A stretch of 64,000 nt of DNA from REEB95 sp050729835 (GTDB lineage Bacteria; Pseudomonadota; Alphaproteobacteria; ATCC43930; CGMCC-115725), in contig JBOHLS010000015.1 in NCBI GenBank assembly GCA_050729835.1, positions 1 to 64,000 on the forward strand, written 5' to 3'. The notes below the pieces were generated by a model. It saw nothing but the letters and a program-made list of their open reading frames with translations. It made no database searches and was not told where the DNA came from. Shown piece by piece: positions 16,527-25,600 of this stretch. Each line of letters begins with the position of its first letter. The first letter of the stretch is position 1. Both the position numbers and the translations under genes were made by a program.

Positions 16527-17720
16527 ATGCCGCTGCACAAAATAATTTGGCGCGCGGTGTTGACCGCTCTGCTGGCCCTGCTGCCGCTGGCGAGCGCCGC
16601 GGCCGACGAGCCGGCGCTGGCGAATGCGATCAAGATCGGCCTGCTTGCGCCCTTCTCCGGCCCGTTCGCCGATTTCGGCGACCAGTTTGTCAAGGGCATC
16701 GAGCTCTACATGCAGCAGCACGGCGACACCGTCGCCGGCAAGAAGATCGTCATCCTGAAGCGCGACGCCAACGGCATCGATCCGGCGCAGACCAAGCGCC
16801 AGGCGCAGGAGTTGCTGACGCGCGAACACGTCCAGTTCCTCGCCGGCTTCGGCCTGACGCCCGACGCGCTGGCGGTCGCGCCGCTCGGCACCGACGCCAA
16901 GGTGCCGATGGTTATCATGAACGCGGCCACCGGCTTCATCACCAAGAAGTCGCCCTATTTCGTGCGCTTTTCCTTCACCCTGGCCCAGATCGTCACGCCA
17001 CTGGCCGACTGGGCGGTGAAGAACGGCATCAAGAATGTTTATGTCGCGGTGTCGGACTACGCGCCCGGCTACGAGGCCGAGAAGGCATTCGACCAAGCCT
17101 TCACCGCCGCCGGCGGCCATATCGCCGGCGTGGTCCACATTCCGCTGCGCAATCCCGAGTTCGCACCTTATGTCCAGCGCATCAAGGACGCCAGGCCGCA
17201 AGCCGTGTTCCTGTTCCTGCCGAGCGGTCAGCAACCGACCAATTTCGTGCGCGAGTTCATCCAGTTCGGCCTGCGCAAGGCCGGCATCAAGCTGTTGGGC
17301 GGCAGCGAGATCATCGACGACACGGCGCTCGGCATGCTCGGCAACGACGCGCTCGGCGTGATCTCGACCCAGGTCTATTCCTACGCCCATCTGAACGCGC
17401 TCAACCGCAAATACGTCGCCGATTGGACCAAGCGTTTCGGCGCCCATCCGCAGCCGGATTTCATGTCGGTCGCCGCCTATGACGGCATGCACGCGATCTA
17501 CGACGTGATCGCGCGGCTCCACGGCAACATCGACGGCGACAAGGCGATGGCGACGTTCAAGACGCTCAAGTTCGACAGCCCGCGTGGACCGATTGCCGTG
17601 GACCCGAACAGCCGCGAGATGATCGAGAACGTCTATATCCGCCGCGTCGCGCGGGTGAACGGCGAGCTCGTGAACAAGGAGATCGTCACCTTCCCGGCGG
17701 TGAAGGCACCGGGGCCGTAG
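16527..17720 (+). CDS. Branched-chain amino acid-type ABC transporter substrate-binding protein
   Basis: A 397-residue periplasmic binding protein of the LivJ/Leu-Ile-Val type (type I fold). Residues 1-25 are a signal peptide ending ASAAADE. The family opening IKIGLLAPFSGPFADFGDQF follows directly, then GIELYMQQHGDTVAGKKI. No permease or ATPase of the Liv type is nearby. Such orphan binding proteins often accompany aromatic or carboxylate catabolism; without island 1 this gene would directly follow the dioxygenase pair, hinting at an aromatic ligand. The ligand itself is not readable from sequence. Confidence 0.88.
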   Translation: MPLHKIIWRAVLTALLALLPLASAAADEPALANAIKIGLLAPFSGPFADFGDQFVKGIELYMQQHGDTVAGKKIVILKRDANGIDPAQTKRQAQELLTREHVQFLAGFGLTPDALAVAPLGTDAKVPMVIMNAATGFITKKSPYFVRFSFTLAQIVTPLADWAVKNGIKNVYVAVSDYAPGYEAEKAFDQAFTAAGGHIAGVVHIPLRNPEFAPYVQRIKDARPQAVFLFLPSGQQPTNFVREFIQFGLRKAGIKLLGGSEIIDDTALGMLGNDALGVISTQVYSYAHLNALNRKYVADWTKRFGAHPQPDFMSVAAYDGMHAIYDVIARLHGNIDGDKAMATFKTLKFDSPRGPIAVDPNSREMIENVYIRRVARVNGELVNKEIVTFPAVKAPGP

Positions 17721-17793
17721 GAAGAACCGACGACACAGCCGCGTGTACAGCTGTCCAATTTCATTCGGCTATTTCGTCATTTACCAACCTTGT

Positions 17794-18585
17794 CTACGCC
17801 GTCTGTGTCTCCTGGTGCCAGACTAGCAGCCGACGGCGCACGATCTCCATCGCCTTGACCAGGATCATGCCGACGATGGCGATGGCAATGATGTAGGAGA
17901 ACACGCCCGGCGAATCGGCGAAGCGCATGTCGGTCATGATCGAGCCGCCCATGCCCTCGCCGCCCATCTGCATCTCGCAGACGATGTCGACGATGAGCGC
18001 GATCGGCAGCGCCACCTGGAGCCCGGTGAAGACCTGCGGCAGCGCCGCCGGCAGCGCGATCTCCCACAGGAAGCGGTGGCGGTTGACGCCCAGACTCATC
18101 GCCGACCAGGTCATGAACTTGTCGATGTTCTGCGTGCCGGCCCAGGCCTCGACGATCACCGGGAAGATCGACGAGAATGCCACCATCAGAATCTTCGACG
18201 TGTCGAACACGCCAAACCACAGCATGAAGATCGGGAGGAAGGCGATCTTGGGCATCGGCAATCCCACCGAGACCAGCGGATCGAAGAACCAGCGTACCGC
18301 GGCGATGCGCGCGATCGACACGCCCAGGAGCACGCCGCCGACCGCCGCCAGCACGAACCCGATGAAGGTGCGGATCAGCGTCAGCAAGATGCCATAGAGC
18401 AGATCGCCCGAGATCAGGTCGTGCCACAGCCGCTCGAAGACCACCGGCACCGACGGCAGCAGGAAATCGGAGAACATGTGCGACATCGCCGTGAGCTGCC
18501 AGGCGGCGAAGAACGCGATGCCCGAGCCCACGCGCAACGCGGTGAGCATGGCCTCGCGGCGGCCGGGGTCGTTCACTCCCGCCAT
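17794..18585 (-). CDS. ABC transporter permease (nitrate/sulfonate/taurine type)
   Basis: A 263-residue inner-membrane permease with about six hydrophobic segments and a BPD_transp_1 coupling loop (EAWAGTQNIDKFMTWSAMSL, then GVNRHRFLWEIALPAALPQ). It overlaps the upstream permease by 13 bases and is the last gene of a four-gene importer (binding protein, ATPase, two permeases). Two non-identical permeases from the same family suggest a heterodimeric pore. Riboflavin, pyrimidine-precursor, nitrate, sulfonate and taurine importers all share this layout, so the substrate is not assigned. Confidence 0.9.
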   Translation of the reverse strand: MAGVNDPGRREAMLTALRVGSGIAFFAAWQLTAMSHMFSDFLLPSVPVVFERLWHDLISGDLLYGILLTLIRTFIGFVLAAVGGVLLGVSIARIAAVRWFFDPLVSVGLPMPKIAFLPIFMLWFGVFDTSKILMVAFSSIFPVIVEAWAGTQNIDKFMTWSAMSLGVNRHRFLWEIALPAALPQVFTGLQVALPIALIVDIVCEMQMGGEGMGGSIMTDMRFADSPGVFSYIIAIAIVGMILVKAMEIVRRRLLVWHQETQTA

Positions 18586-19382
18586 CGGAGCAACCGCTGC
18601 ATGAGCAGGAGATAGACCCGGTCGGCAAGAAAGCCGAAGGCCGAGACGGTGAGCACGCCGGCGAACATCGCGTCATAGACGCCGCCATCGCCGAGGAACG
18701 AGATGAGGTAACCCAGGCCGTGCTGGCCGACGAGGAACTCGGCCGCCACCATCAGGATGAACGAGATGGCGAGGGCATTGCGGATGCCGGCCATGATCTC
18801 GGGCAAGGCCGCCGGAATCACCACCTCCCACAGCACGCGCCGCCGCGAGGCGCCGAGGCCGAGCGCCGACCAGATCAGCGTCTGGTCGACGCCGCGCGCG
18901 CCATTGTAGGAGCTCAGCACCACCGGCAGCAGGCAGCCGGCGAAGATCGAGGCGATCTTGGAGCTGGGGCCGAGACCGAACCACAGGATCATCACCGGGA
19001 TCAGCGCCGATTTCGGCATCGGATAGAGGCTTTTCATCAACGGGCTGAGGATCGCCTCGACCGGCGCGTACCATGCCATCAGGACGCCCGAGCCGATGCC
19101 GACGACGATGCTGAGCCCGAGACCGACGACGACCTCCCAGAGCGAGGTCATGCCGTTGCTGACCAGGCTGCCGTCGGTCAACAGGCCCCACCATGCGGTC
19201 ACGACGGCGCTCAACGGCGGCAGCGCCTCGGGATTGATCAGCCCGACCGAAGGCCCGATCTGCCAGGCGGCGCAGACCAGGATCACCGGCAGCGTGCGCA
19301 GCAGCGCGCCGCTCAGACGCGCCGATAACGGGCGGGTGGCGGCGCGTCGCCCGTCGTCTTCGACCGCGACCGCGCCGCTCAT
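18573..19382 (-). CDS. ABC transporter permease (nitrate/sulfonate/taurine type)
   Basis: A 269-residue permease with six predicted membrane segments and the EAA loop (NGARGVDQTLIWSALGLGAS, then RRRVLWEVVIPAALPEIMAG). The frame is open to 19430, but ATG 19382 overlaps the stop of the ATPase gene (ATGA), which decides the start. It pairs with the permease at 17794. Both belong to the SsuC/TauC/NrtB branch. Confidence 0.9.
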   Translation of the reverse strand: MSGAVAVEDDGRRAATRPLSARLSGALLRTLPVILVCAAWQIGPSVGLINPEALPPLSAVVTAWWGLLTDGSLVSNGMTSLWEVVVGLGLSIVVGIGSGVLMAWYAPVEAILSPLMKSLYPMPKSALIPVMILWFGLGPSSKIASIFAGCLLPVVLSSYNGARGVDQTLIWSALGLGASRRRVLWEVVIPAALPEIMAGIRNALAISFILMVAAEFLVGQHGLGYLISFLGDGGVYDAMFAGVLTVSAFGFLADRVYLLLMQRLLRWRE

Positions 19383-20167
19383 GGCCGGGTGCCCTGGGCG
19401 CGGATCGCTTCGTCGCGCACCAGCTTCCACAGATGATCGACCTTGTCGGCGAATTCGCGCGTCTGCAGCAGCTCCTCGCCGCTCACGTTGCTCTTGAACT
19501 TGGTGTCGACGATCTCCTTGACGCGGCCCGGCCGCGCCGACATCACCGCGACGCGATCGGCGAGATAGACCGCCTCGCGCACGTCGTGGGTGACGAACAC
19601 CACGGTCTTGGGCGCGCGGCGCATGATTGCCAGCAGCTCCTCGTGCATCAGCGCGCGGGTCTGCGCGTCGAGCGCGCCGAACGGCTCGTCCATCAGCAGG
19701 ATTTCGGGCTCCACCGCCAGCGTCCGGGCGATGGCGACGCGCTGTCGCATGCCGCCCGAGAGCTGGGAGGGATAGCTGTCCTCGAAACCCTTCAAATGCA
19801 CCAGCTCGACGAATTCCTGCGTCCGTTGCTCGCGTTCGGGCTTGGGCATGCCTTGTTTTTCGAGGCCATAGAGGATGTTCTGGCGCACCGTCTTCCAGGG
19901 AAAGAGCGCGAAATGCTGGAAGACGATGCCGCGATCGGGGCTCGGTCCGTCGACCGGCTTGCCGCCGACCGTGATCGCGCCGCCTTCGACCGGGATGAAG
20001 CCGCCGAGCAGGTAAAGCAGCGTGCTCTTGCCGCAGCCCGACGGGCCGAGCAGCGCCAGGAACTCGCGATCCTGCACTTCCAGCGACACGCCTTCGAGCG
20101 CGAGGACCGGCTTTCCGCGCGGCGGCCGATAGGTATGGCGAACCTCGCGGAAGGTAATCCCTGCCAT
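19379..20167 (-). CDS. ABC transporter ATP-binding protein (NrtD/SsuB/TauB type)
   Basis: A 262-residue ATPase with Walker A GPSGCGKST (about residue 42), signature LSGGMRQRVAIARTL, Walker B ILLMDEPFGALD and the switch histidine in VFVTHDVREAVYLADRV. Length and the DEPFGALD form are typical of nitrate/sulfonate/taurine importers. It starts 16 bases after the binding-protein gene and overlaps the next permease by four bases, so all four genes form one operon. Confidence 0.93.
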   Translation of the reverse strand: MAGITFREVRHTYRPPRGKPVLALEGVSLEVQDREFLALLGPSGCGKSTLLYLLGGFIPVEGGAITVGGKPVDGPSPDRGIVFQHFALFPWKTVRQNILYGLEKQGMPKPEREQRTQEFVELVHLKGFEDSYPSQLSGGMRQRVAIARTLAVEPEILLMDEPFGALDAQTRALMHEELLAIMRRAPKTVVFVTHDVREAVYLADRVAVMSARPGRVKEIVDTKFKSNVSGEELLQTREFADKVDHLWKLVRDEAIRAQGTRP

Positions 20168-20183
20168 GGTCGCGCCGGCTCCG

Positions 20184-21212
20184 TCAGTGCACGCGCTTCG
20201 CCGCCTCGGTCACGAGTGAGACGTCGGTGTACTTCTTGACGTCGATGGCGATGTTGAGGAATCCAAGCTCCTTCTGCAGATTGAGGTTGTTCTGCAGCGC
20301 CTTGAGGTTAGGCAGGGCGTTCGGATTGCGGTAGTAGTCCTTGTGCGTGAACAGCCAGGCGGAATATTCCGATGGCGGCCTCTTGGTGAAGTCGGCGACG
20401 ATCTTGATCGCCTGCTCGCGGTTCTTCGGATCGTAGAACCAGTGTAGCGCGCGGATCCAATCCTCGAAGAAATCGACCAGCACGGCGCGATGCGCCGCGA
20501 TATAGGGCGCGCGGCCGACCAGCAGCGTGGTCTGGGCCGGACCCATGGCGTCGCCGACCGTGAACAGCGTCTTGAGATTCTTCTGCTGATGCGCCTCGAT
20601 CGAGAACGGCATGATCAGGGTCGCGAGGTCGATCTTCTTCTCCTCGATCGACGCCAGCATGTTGGGGAACTGCACCTCGACCACCTGATAGTCGCGGTTG
20701 GGCTCGAGGCCGTGGGTCAACAGGAATTTCTTCGAGGCGATGTCGACCGCGCCACCGATCGCGTTGGTGGCGACGATCTTGCCCTTCAAATCCTCGGGCT
20801 TATTGATGCCGCTGTCGGTACGGACCATGTACTCGTTGGTGTAATAGCCCGGAATGCCGTCCTGATAGAGATCGGCGACGGCGCGGATGTCGTAGAGATG
20901 CGCGTTCTGGATCGCCAGACCGAAGGACGAGAAGGCGAGCGAGGCGAAATCGATGTTGCCCGAGGCGAGGCTGGTGATCTGGGGCGTGCTGCCGCGGAAA
21001 TGTGTCAGCTCGACGGTGTAGCTCTTGCCGTAATGCTTGAGGATCGCCGGGTTGGTGAACAGCACCGCGGTCAGCTGACCGGGGATCACCGCCCACGAAA
21101 TCCTGATCTTGAGGGGCTCCGTTGCCTGCGCCGGCACCAGCCCGGCGAACAAAACGGCCACCAGCGCGACAGCCACAGCCACAGCCACAGCCACTGCACG
21201 AATCTTACGCAT
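20184..21212 (-). CDS. ABC transporter substrate-binding protein (NrtA/SsuA/TauA-like)
   Basis: A 342-residue type II periplasmic binding protein. The signal peptide is unusual: MRKIRAVAVAVAVAVALVAV..., an Ala-Val run encoded by a tandem hexanucleotide, followed by PAQATEP. The mature part shows LKIRISWAVIPGQ, FRGSTPQITSLASGNIDFAS, and DLKGKIVATNAIGGAVD, typical of the SsuA/TauA/ThiY superfamily. It heads the operon with an ATPase and two permeases. The ligand is unknown; no sulfonatase or nitrate reductase genes are close by. Confidence 0.9.
   Translation of the reverse strand: MRKIRAVAVAVAVAVALVAVLFAGLVPAQATEPLKIRISWAVIPGQLTAVLFTNPAILKHYGKSYTVELTHFRGSTPQITSLASGNIDFASLAFSSFGLAIQNAHLYDIRAVADLYQDGIPGYYTNEYMVRTDSGINKPEDLKGKIVATNAIGGAVDIASKKFLLTHGLEPNRDYQVVEVQFPNMLASIEEKKIDLATLIMPFSIEAHQQKNLKTLFTVGDAMGPAQTTLLVGRAPYIAAHRAVLVDFFEDWIRALHWFYDPKNREQAIKIVADFTKRPPSEYSAWLFTHKDYYRNPNALPNLKALQNNLNLQKELGFLNIAIDVKKYTDVSLVTEAAKRVH
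21169..21192. repeat. Tandem hexanucleotide repeat (ACAGCC x4) inside a signal peptide
   Basis: Four perfect ACAGCC units on the plus strand, coding on the minus strand for alternating Val-Ala in the hydrophobic core of the binding-protein signal peptide. Copy-number changes would keep the frame but alter the length of the core by two residues per unit. Confidence 0.8.
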
Positions 21213-21442
21213 CTTTTATCCTCCCCAACCGCCGGCTCGCGCGACGTTCGCAGGACTTTTGCGGCCCCATGCGCGGATTGTCAACAAATCCTCGAACGTG
21301 TTCGGACGCTGGACGTTGCGCCGTGGAATGGGCAGGATCGTCGGCCGTGTGGTCGCTGAGCAGTAGGCTGGAACATGCATCGTGCGTCCTTCAACTGCGC
21401 ACCCTATGGGTATGGGTGCGCGCTCAGCGACTGTGTTGGCTG

Positions 21443-21515
21443 TCAAGCGGGTTGCCATGGTTTTTGGTCTCTTGCGATGGCGTTGAGGATGGTGAGGAGC
21501 TTGTCGAAGCACGCG
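21443..21515 (-). pseudogene. IS110-family transposase C-terminal remnant
   Basis: On the minus strand the sequence from about 21515 to 21443 reads DKLLTILNAIARDQKPWQPA and a stop, which is how many IS110/IS116 transposases end (RKLLTILNAxxRDxxPW). Nothing upstream matches the catalytic domains, so only the last ~25 codons remain. It lies in the ~360-bp gap between the ABC operon and the molybdenum hydroxylase gene; the rest of this gap shows nothing recognisable. Confidence 0.6.
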
Positions 21516-21570
21516 CCCTCGCGATGCAAATCTCGATTAACCCTCCATCCAACGCCGAGGGCATAAGACA

Positions 21571-23916
21571 ATGCGTGAATTCGACCTGGGCCGGGCGGTG
21601 CCGCGGACCGAGGATTGGCGGCTGCTGCGCGGCCGCGGGCGTTATACCGACGACATCGCCCTGCCGCGCGCGACCCAGCTTTACGTCCTGCGCTCGCCGC
21701 ATGCCGCGGCGCGCATCCGCGGCATCGACACCGCCGCGGCGCAGGACGCGCCGGGCATCGTCGCGGTGCTCACCGGCCACGACGCCGCCACCGACGGACT
21801 CGGCACGCTGCGCGGACGCATCGCGCGCAAGCGGCCGGACGGCAGCCCCAATTACCAGCCGGCTTACCGCATCCTGGCGCTCGACTGCGTGCAGCATGTC
21901 GGCGATCCGGTGGCGGCGATCGTCGCCGAGACCTTGGCGCAGGCCAAGGACGCGGCCGAACTGATCGCGATCGATTACGAAATCCTGCCCGCGGTCACCG
22001 ACACCGCCGGCACGTTGGCGCCGGACGCGCCGCAGGTATGGGACGAGGCGCCCGGCAATATCTGCTTCGTCGAGCATGTCGGCAACGAGGCCAGGGTCAA
22101 GGAAGCATTCGCCCGCGCCAAGCACGTTGTGCGCCAGCGCTTCGTCGTCAGCCGCGTCGCCGCCTCGCCGATGGAAGGCCGCGCCGCCTTGGGCTTCTAC
22201 GATTTGCACGACGAGCGCTATACGCTCCATGCCGCGCTCCAGGCGCCGCATCTGATGCGCGCCGACCTCGCCGAGAACATCCTCAAGATTCCGGCCAACC
22301 GGCTGCGCGTGATCTCGCCCGATGTCGGCGGCGGCTTCGGCATGAAAGGCAGCACCTTCCCGGAATATGCGCTGGTGCTGTGGGCGGCGAAGAAGATCGG
22401 TCGGCCGGTCAAATGGTTCGCCGAACGCGGCGAGTCCTTCGTCGCCGATCATCACGCGCGCGACAACGTCTCCGAAGTGGCGCTGGCGCTGGGCGCGGAC
22501 GGCAAGTTCCTGGCGCTCGATGTCGAAACCGTCGCCAATATCGGCGCCTATATCGCCTCCAACGGCCTGCACGTGCCGGTCGGTAATCTCGGCGGCCTCG
22601 CCGGCCCCTACACGACGAAGGATATTCACGTGAAGGTGACGGGCGTGTTCTCGAACACCAACGCGACCTGTCCTTATCGCGGCGCCGGACGGCCCGAGGC
22701 CTCGTTCTGCATCGAGCGTATCATCGACATCGCCGCCGCCGAGCTGAAGCTCGATCGCGTCGAACTGCGCCGCCGCAATTTGATTCCGCCGGCGGCCATG
22801 CCGTTCAAGACCGGCCTGGTCTTCACCTACGATTGCGGCGAGTTCGAGCGCGTCATGGACAAGGCGCTGGCGCTCGGCGACTGGAAGGGCGTGGCGGCGC
22901 ACAAAGCCGATGCGCAACGCCGCGGCAAGCTCTATGGCGCCGGCATCGTCTCGGTCATCGAGGTCGCCGGCGGCCCCGCCACCGCGCCCTTCGAGGAAGC
23001 GACGGAAATCCGCTTCGATGCCACCGGTAGCGCCACCCTCCTCCTCGGCTCGCACAACCACGGCCAGGGCCACGAGACCGCCTTCCGCCAGCTCGCCCAG
23101 CACTTCCTCGGCCTCGCGCCCGAGCAGGTGACGGTGATCTACGGCGACACCGACAAGGTGTTCCACGGCCGCGGCACCTTCGGCTCGCGCTCGCTGTCGG
23201 TCGGCGGCGCGGCGCTCCAGGCTGCCGCCGCGCGCATCGTCGAGAAGGGCAAGACGGTCGCCAGCCACCTGCTCGAAGCCGCGACCGCCGACATCGAATT
23301 CGCCGACGGCAAATTCACGGTGGCGGGCACGGACAAATCCATCGACCTGACGGCCGTGGCGCGGGCGTCGTTCAATCCGCTGCGGATGCCGCTTGGCATG
23401 GAAATCGGGCTTGACGCCAACGCCGTCTTCCGCCCGCCCGCCGGTACGTTTCCTAATGGCTGTCACCTGTGCGAGGTCGAGATCGATCCCGACACTGGCG
23501 TCGCGGCGATCGTGCGCTATGCCGTGGTCGACGACGTCGGCCGCATCGTCAATCCGCTGCTGCTCGAGGGCCAGATCCACGGCGGTATCGCTCAAGGCGC
23601 CGGCCAGGCGCTGTGCGAGGCGATGGTCTACGACCGCGACAGCGGCCAGCCAGTCTCAGGCTCGTTCATGGATTACTGCCTGCCGCGCGCGACGGATTTC
23701 TGCCCGATCGAAGTCGGCGAGCACAGCGTGCCGTCGAAGAGCAATCCGCTCGGCATCAAAGGCGCCGGCGAAGCCGGCTGCGTTGGCGCGCTGCCGGCGG
23801 TGATGAATGCGATCAACGACGCGCTCTTGCCGCTCGGCATCCGACATTTCGACATGCCGGCAACGCCCGAGCGGCTGTGGCGTGCGATCCACGCGGCGAA
23901 GGGCAGCAGGACTTAA
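21571..23916 (+). CDS. Molybdenum hydroxylase large subunit (xanthine dehydrogenase / CoxL family)
   Basis: A 781-residue molybdopterin-binding large subunit. Landmarks are the N-terminal RAVPRTEDWRLLRGRGRYTDD, GGGFGMKGSTFPEY (about residue 252), YRGAGRPEASFCIERIIDIA, the cofactor motif GQGHETAFRQLAQ and the catalytic glutamate in GAGEAGCVGALPAV near the C-terminus. The active-site loop is YRGAGR, not the AYRCSFR of form I CO dehydrogenase, so it is not called coxL. The medium (FAD) and small (2Fe-2S) subunits that normally partner it are absent on both sides. Substrate unknown. Confidence 0.88.
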   Translation: MREFDLGRAVPRTEDWRLLRGRGRYTDDIALPRATQLYVLRSPHAAARIRGIDTAAAQDAPGIVAVLTGHDAATDGLGTLRGRIARKRPDGSPNYQPAYRILALDCVQHVGDPVAAIVAETLAQAKDAAELIAIDYEILPAVTDTAGTLAPDAPQVWDEAPGNICFVEHVGNEARVKEAFARAKHVVRQRFVVSRVAASPMEGRAALGFYDLHDERYTLHAALQAPHLMRADLAENILKIPANRLRVISPDVGGGFGMKGSTFPEYALVLWAAKKIGRPVKWFAERGESFVADHHARDNVSEVALALGADGKFLALDVETVANIGAYIASNGLHVPVGNLGGLAGPYTTKDIHVKVTGVFSNTNATCPYRGAGRPEASFCIERIIDIAAAELKLDRVELRRRNLIPPAAMPFKTGLVFTYDCGEFERVMDKALALGDWKGVAAHKADAQRRGKLYGAGIVSVIEVAGGPATAPFEEATEIRFDATGSATLLLGSHNHGQGHETAFRQLAQHFLGLAPEQVTVIYGDTDKVFHGRGTFGSRSLSVGGAALQAAAARIVEKGKTVASHLLEAATADIEFADGKFTVAGTDKSIDLTAVARASFNPLRMPLGMEIGLDANAVFRPPAGTFPNGCHLCEVEIDPDTGVAAIVRYAVVDDVGRIVNPLLLEGQIHGGIAQGAGQALCEAMVYDRDSGQPVSGSFMDYCLPRATDFCPIEVGEHSVPSKSNPLGIKGAGEAGCVGALPAVMNAINDALLPLGIRHFDMPATPERLWRAIHAAKGSRT

Positions 23917-23932
23917 TCCAATCGCCAAGGCC

Positions 23933-24019
23933 CGTCATTGCGACGCCGAGCACGGCGAGGCGGAAGCAATCCAGAATTTTAAACTGGATTGCTGTGTCGC
24001 TGCGCTCCTCCCAATGAGG
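23933..24019. repeat. Dispersed repeat, family 2 (CGTCATTGCG...AAGCAATCCAG)
   Basis: An inverted repeat starting CGTCATTGCGACG and ending CCAATGAGG, with the internal pair AAGCAATCCAG / CTGGATTGCT. Related copies are at 28974-29046 and 43057-43163. Repeats of this look are common in intergenic DNA of many bacteria. Confidence 0.75.
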
Positions 24020-24063
24020 CGATCATATAACCGGCTGACCGCCAGCGTTCCGCCACACGGCTC

Positions 24064-24618
24064 CTAATTTTTCGGCGGCTTGGCGCCCAGCGACTTGGTC
24101 ATATTCTTCGCCGGCCACTGGTCGCTGACGACGGGTAACGGGCCTTTCTTGCCGGTGATGCGTTCGAGCGCGATGCAATAGACCGTCACCTGATCGAGCC
24201 GCGGATAGAAGCCCTTGGACCGTACCCATTGGGGATCGCCGTATTTCGCCATGAAGCGGTCGAAGAAGCGCGCCTTGGCCGCCGGATCGCTTTCAATCGT
24301 GACCGCGCCGAAAGCGACGACGCTGGCATAGCTCACCGTCGTGTCGCATTCGAACTCGCCATAGGGATAGATAGTGCCCATCTCGGCGGCCTCGAACGAG
24401 ACGCGCGGATTGCGCTCGATATTGCTTTGGAAATGGCCGGCGGCGCTGGTGTGGATATAGATCTTGCCCGATTCGTAGACGAACAGGTTGGGGATCACAT
24501 AGGGCTGACCGGCAGCGTCGACCGAGCCGATATGGCCAAGCGCGACCCGGCCGAGAAACGCCTCGGCCTCCTCGCGGCTCATCTCCTTGTCCTTGCGGCG
24601 GACGACGCCCTGGCTCAT
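24064..24618 (-). CDS. Pyridoxamine 5'-phosphate oxidase-family (FMN-binding split barrel) protein
   Basis: A 184-residue protein with the split-barrel pattern of the PNPOx-like / nitroimidazole-resistance-like superfamily: MSREEAEAFLGRVALGHIGSVD, GQPYVIPNLFVYESGKIYIHTSAAGHFQSNIERNPRVSF and a DQVTVYCIALERITGKKG end. These proteins bind FMN, F420 or haem and act as flavin reductases or storage proteins; the specific role is open. ATG 24618 is used; ATG 24582 (MSREEAE) is an alternative. It starts 11 bases upstream of the stop region of the nucleotide-sugar genes and has the same orientation, without evident functional link. Confidence 0.8.
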   Translation of the reverse strand: MSQGVVRRKDKEMSREEAEAFLGRVALGHIGSVDAAGQPYVIPNLFVYESGKIYIHTSAAGHFQSNIERNPRVSFEAAEMGTIYPYGEFECDTTVSYASVVAFGAVTIESDPAAKARFFDRFMAKYGDPQWVRSKGFYPRLDQVTVYCIALERITGKKGPLPVVSDQWPAKNMTKSLGAKPPKN

Positions 24619-24628
24619 GCGCCGCCCC

Positions 24629-25600
24629 TCATTTCGCGGCGTGCTCGTGATACCAGCGATAGGCGTCGGCGAGACCTTCCTTGAGGCGGATGCGCGGCCG
24701 CCAGCCGAGCGCGTCGAGTTTGCCGGTGGCGAGCAGCTTGCGCGGCACGCCGTCGGGCTTCGAGGGATCGAAACGGAACGTGCCCTTATATCCGACGACT
24801 TCGGCGATCGCCTGGGCGAGCTCGGCGATGGTCAAATCCTCGCCCCAGCCGACATTGACGTGGCTTTCGTCGGAATAGCGCTCGATCAGGAACACCAGCG
24901 CGTCGGCGAGATCGTCGACGTGGAGGAATTCGCGCCGCGGCTTGCCGCTGCCCCAAATCTCGACGCTCGGCGCATTCGCCTGCTTGGCGCGATCGATCTT
25001 CATGATGAGCGCCGGAATGACGTGGCTGCCTTCGAGATCGTAGCGGTCGCCCGAACCGTAAAGGTTGGTCGGCTGCGCCGAAATGAAATCGCACTGCCAC
25101 TGTCGGCGATAGGCGGCACAGAGCTTGAGGCCGGCGATCTTGGCGACGGCGTACCATTGATTGGTCGGCTCCAGCGGGCTGGTCAGCAGCTCGGCCTCGA
25201 CCATCGGCTGCTTGGCAAGACGCGGATAGATGCACGACGAGCCGAGATAGAGCAGTTTCTTGGCGCCGGTCTGGCGCGCCGCCTCGATCAGGTTTCCGGC
25301 GATCATCAGGTTGTCGTAGAGGAACTCGGCCGGCCGCGTCGCATTGGCGAGGATGCCGCCGACCGTCGCGGCGGTGACGAACACGGCGTCGGGCTCGAGC
25401 TGGCGCAGCAACGCCTCGACCGCGTCCTGGCGGCGCATGTCCGCCTCGCCGCGCCCCGCGGTCAGCACGGTGCAGCCGGCGCTGCCCAGGCGCCGCACCA
25501 GCGCGCTGCCGACCATGCCGCGATGGCCGGTGACCAGAACGCGCTTGCCGGCCAGCGGAAAAACCACCGATGCCGCCGGCGCGGTCTTGGGCTCGCGCAT
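24629..25600 (-). CDS. fcl: GDP-L-fucose synthase
   Basis: A 323-residue epimerase/reductase of the extended SDR type that converts GDP-4-keto-6-deoxymannose to GDP-L-fucose. It has the NADPH motif TGHRGMVGSALVRRL, LYLGSSCIYPRLAKQP, the catalytic NQWYAVAKIAGLK (Tyr and Lys), and the family segments QPTNLYGSGDRYD and HVIPALIMK. The start codon touches the gmd stop. Together they make the fucose donor for surface polysaccharide. Confidence 0.94.
   Translation of the reverse strand: MREPKTAPAASVVFPLAGKRVLVTGHRGMVGSALVRRLGSAGCTVLTAGRGEADMRRQDAVEALLRQLEPDAVFVTAATVGGILANATRPAEFLYDNLMIAGNLIEAARQTGAKKLLYLGSSCIYPRLAKQPMVEAELLTSPLEPTNQWYAVAKIAGLKLCAAYRRQWQCDFISAQPTNLYGSGDRYDLEGSHVIPALIMKIDRAKQANAPSVEIWGSGKPRREFLHVDDLADALVFLIERYSDESHVNVGWGEDLTIAELAQAIAEVVGYKGTFRFDPSKPDGVPRKLLATGKLDALGWRPRIRLKEGLADAYRWYHEHAAK

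Noticed and set aside
21424..23595. 723-codon minus-strand open frame opposite the molybdenum hydroxylase gene
   Set aside because: Covers the conserved coding strand of that enzyme in antisense; composition typical of GC-rich antisense frames.
21571..23916. Naming the large subunit coxL (aerobic CO dehydrogenase)
   Set aside because: The active-site loop reads YRGAGR rather than the AYRCSFR of form I CoxL, and coxM/coxS are absent.
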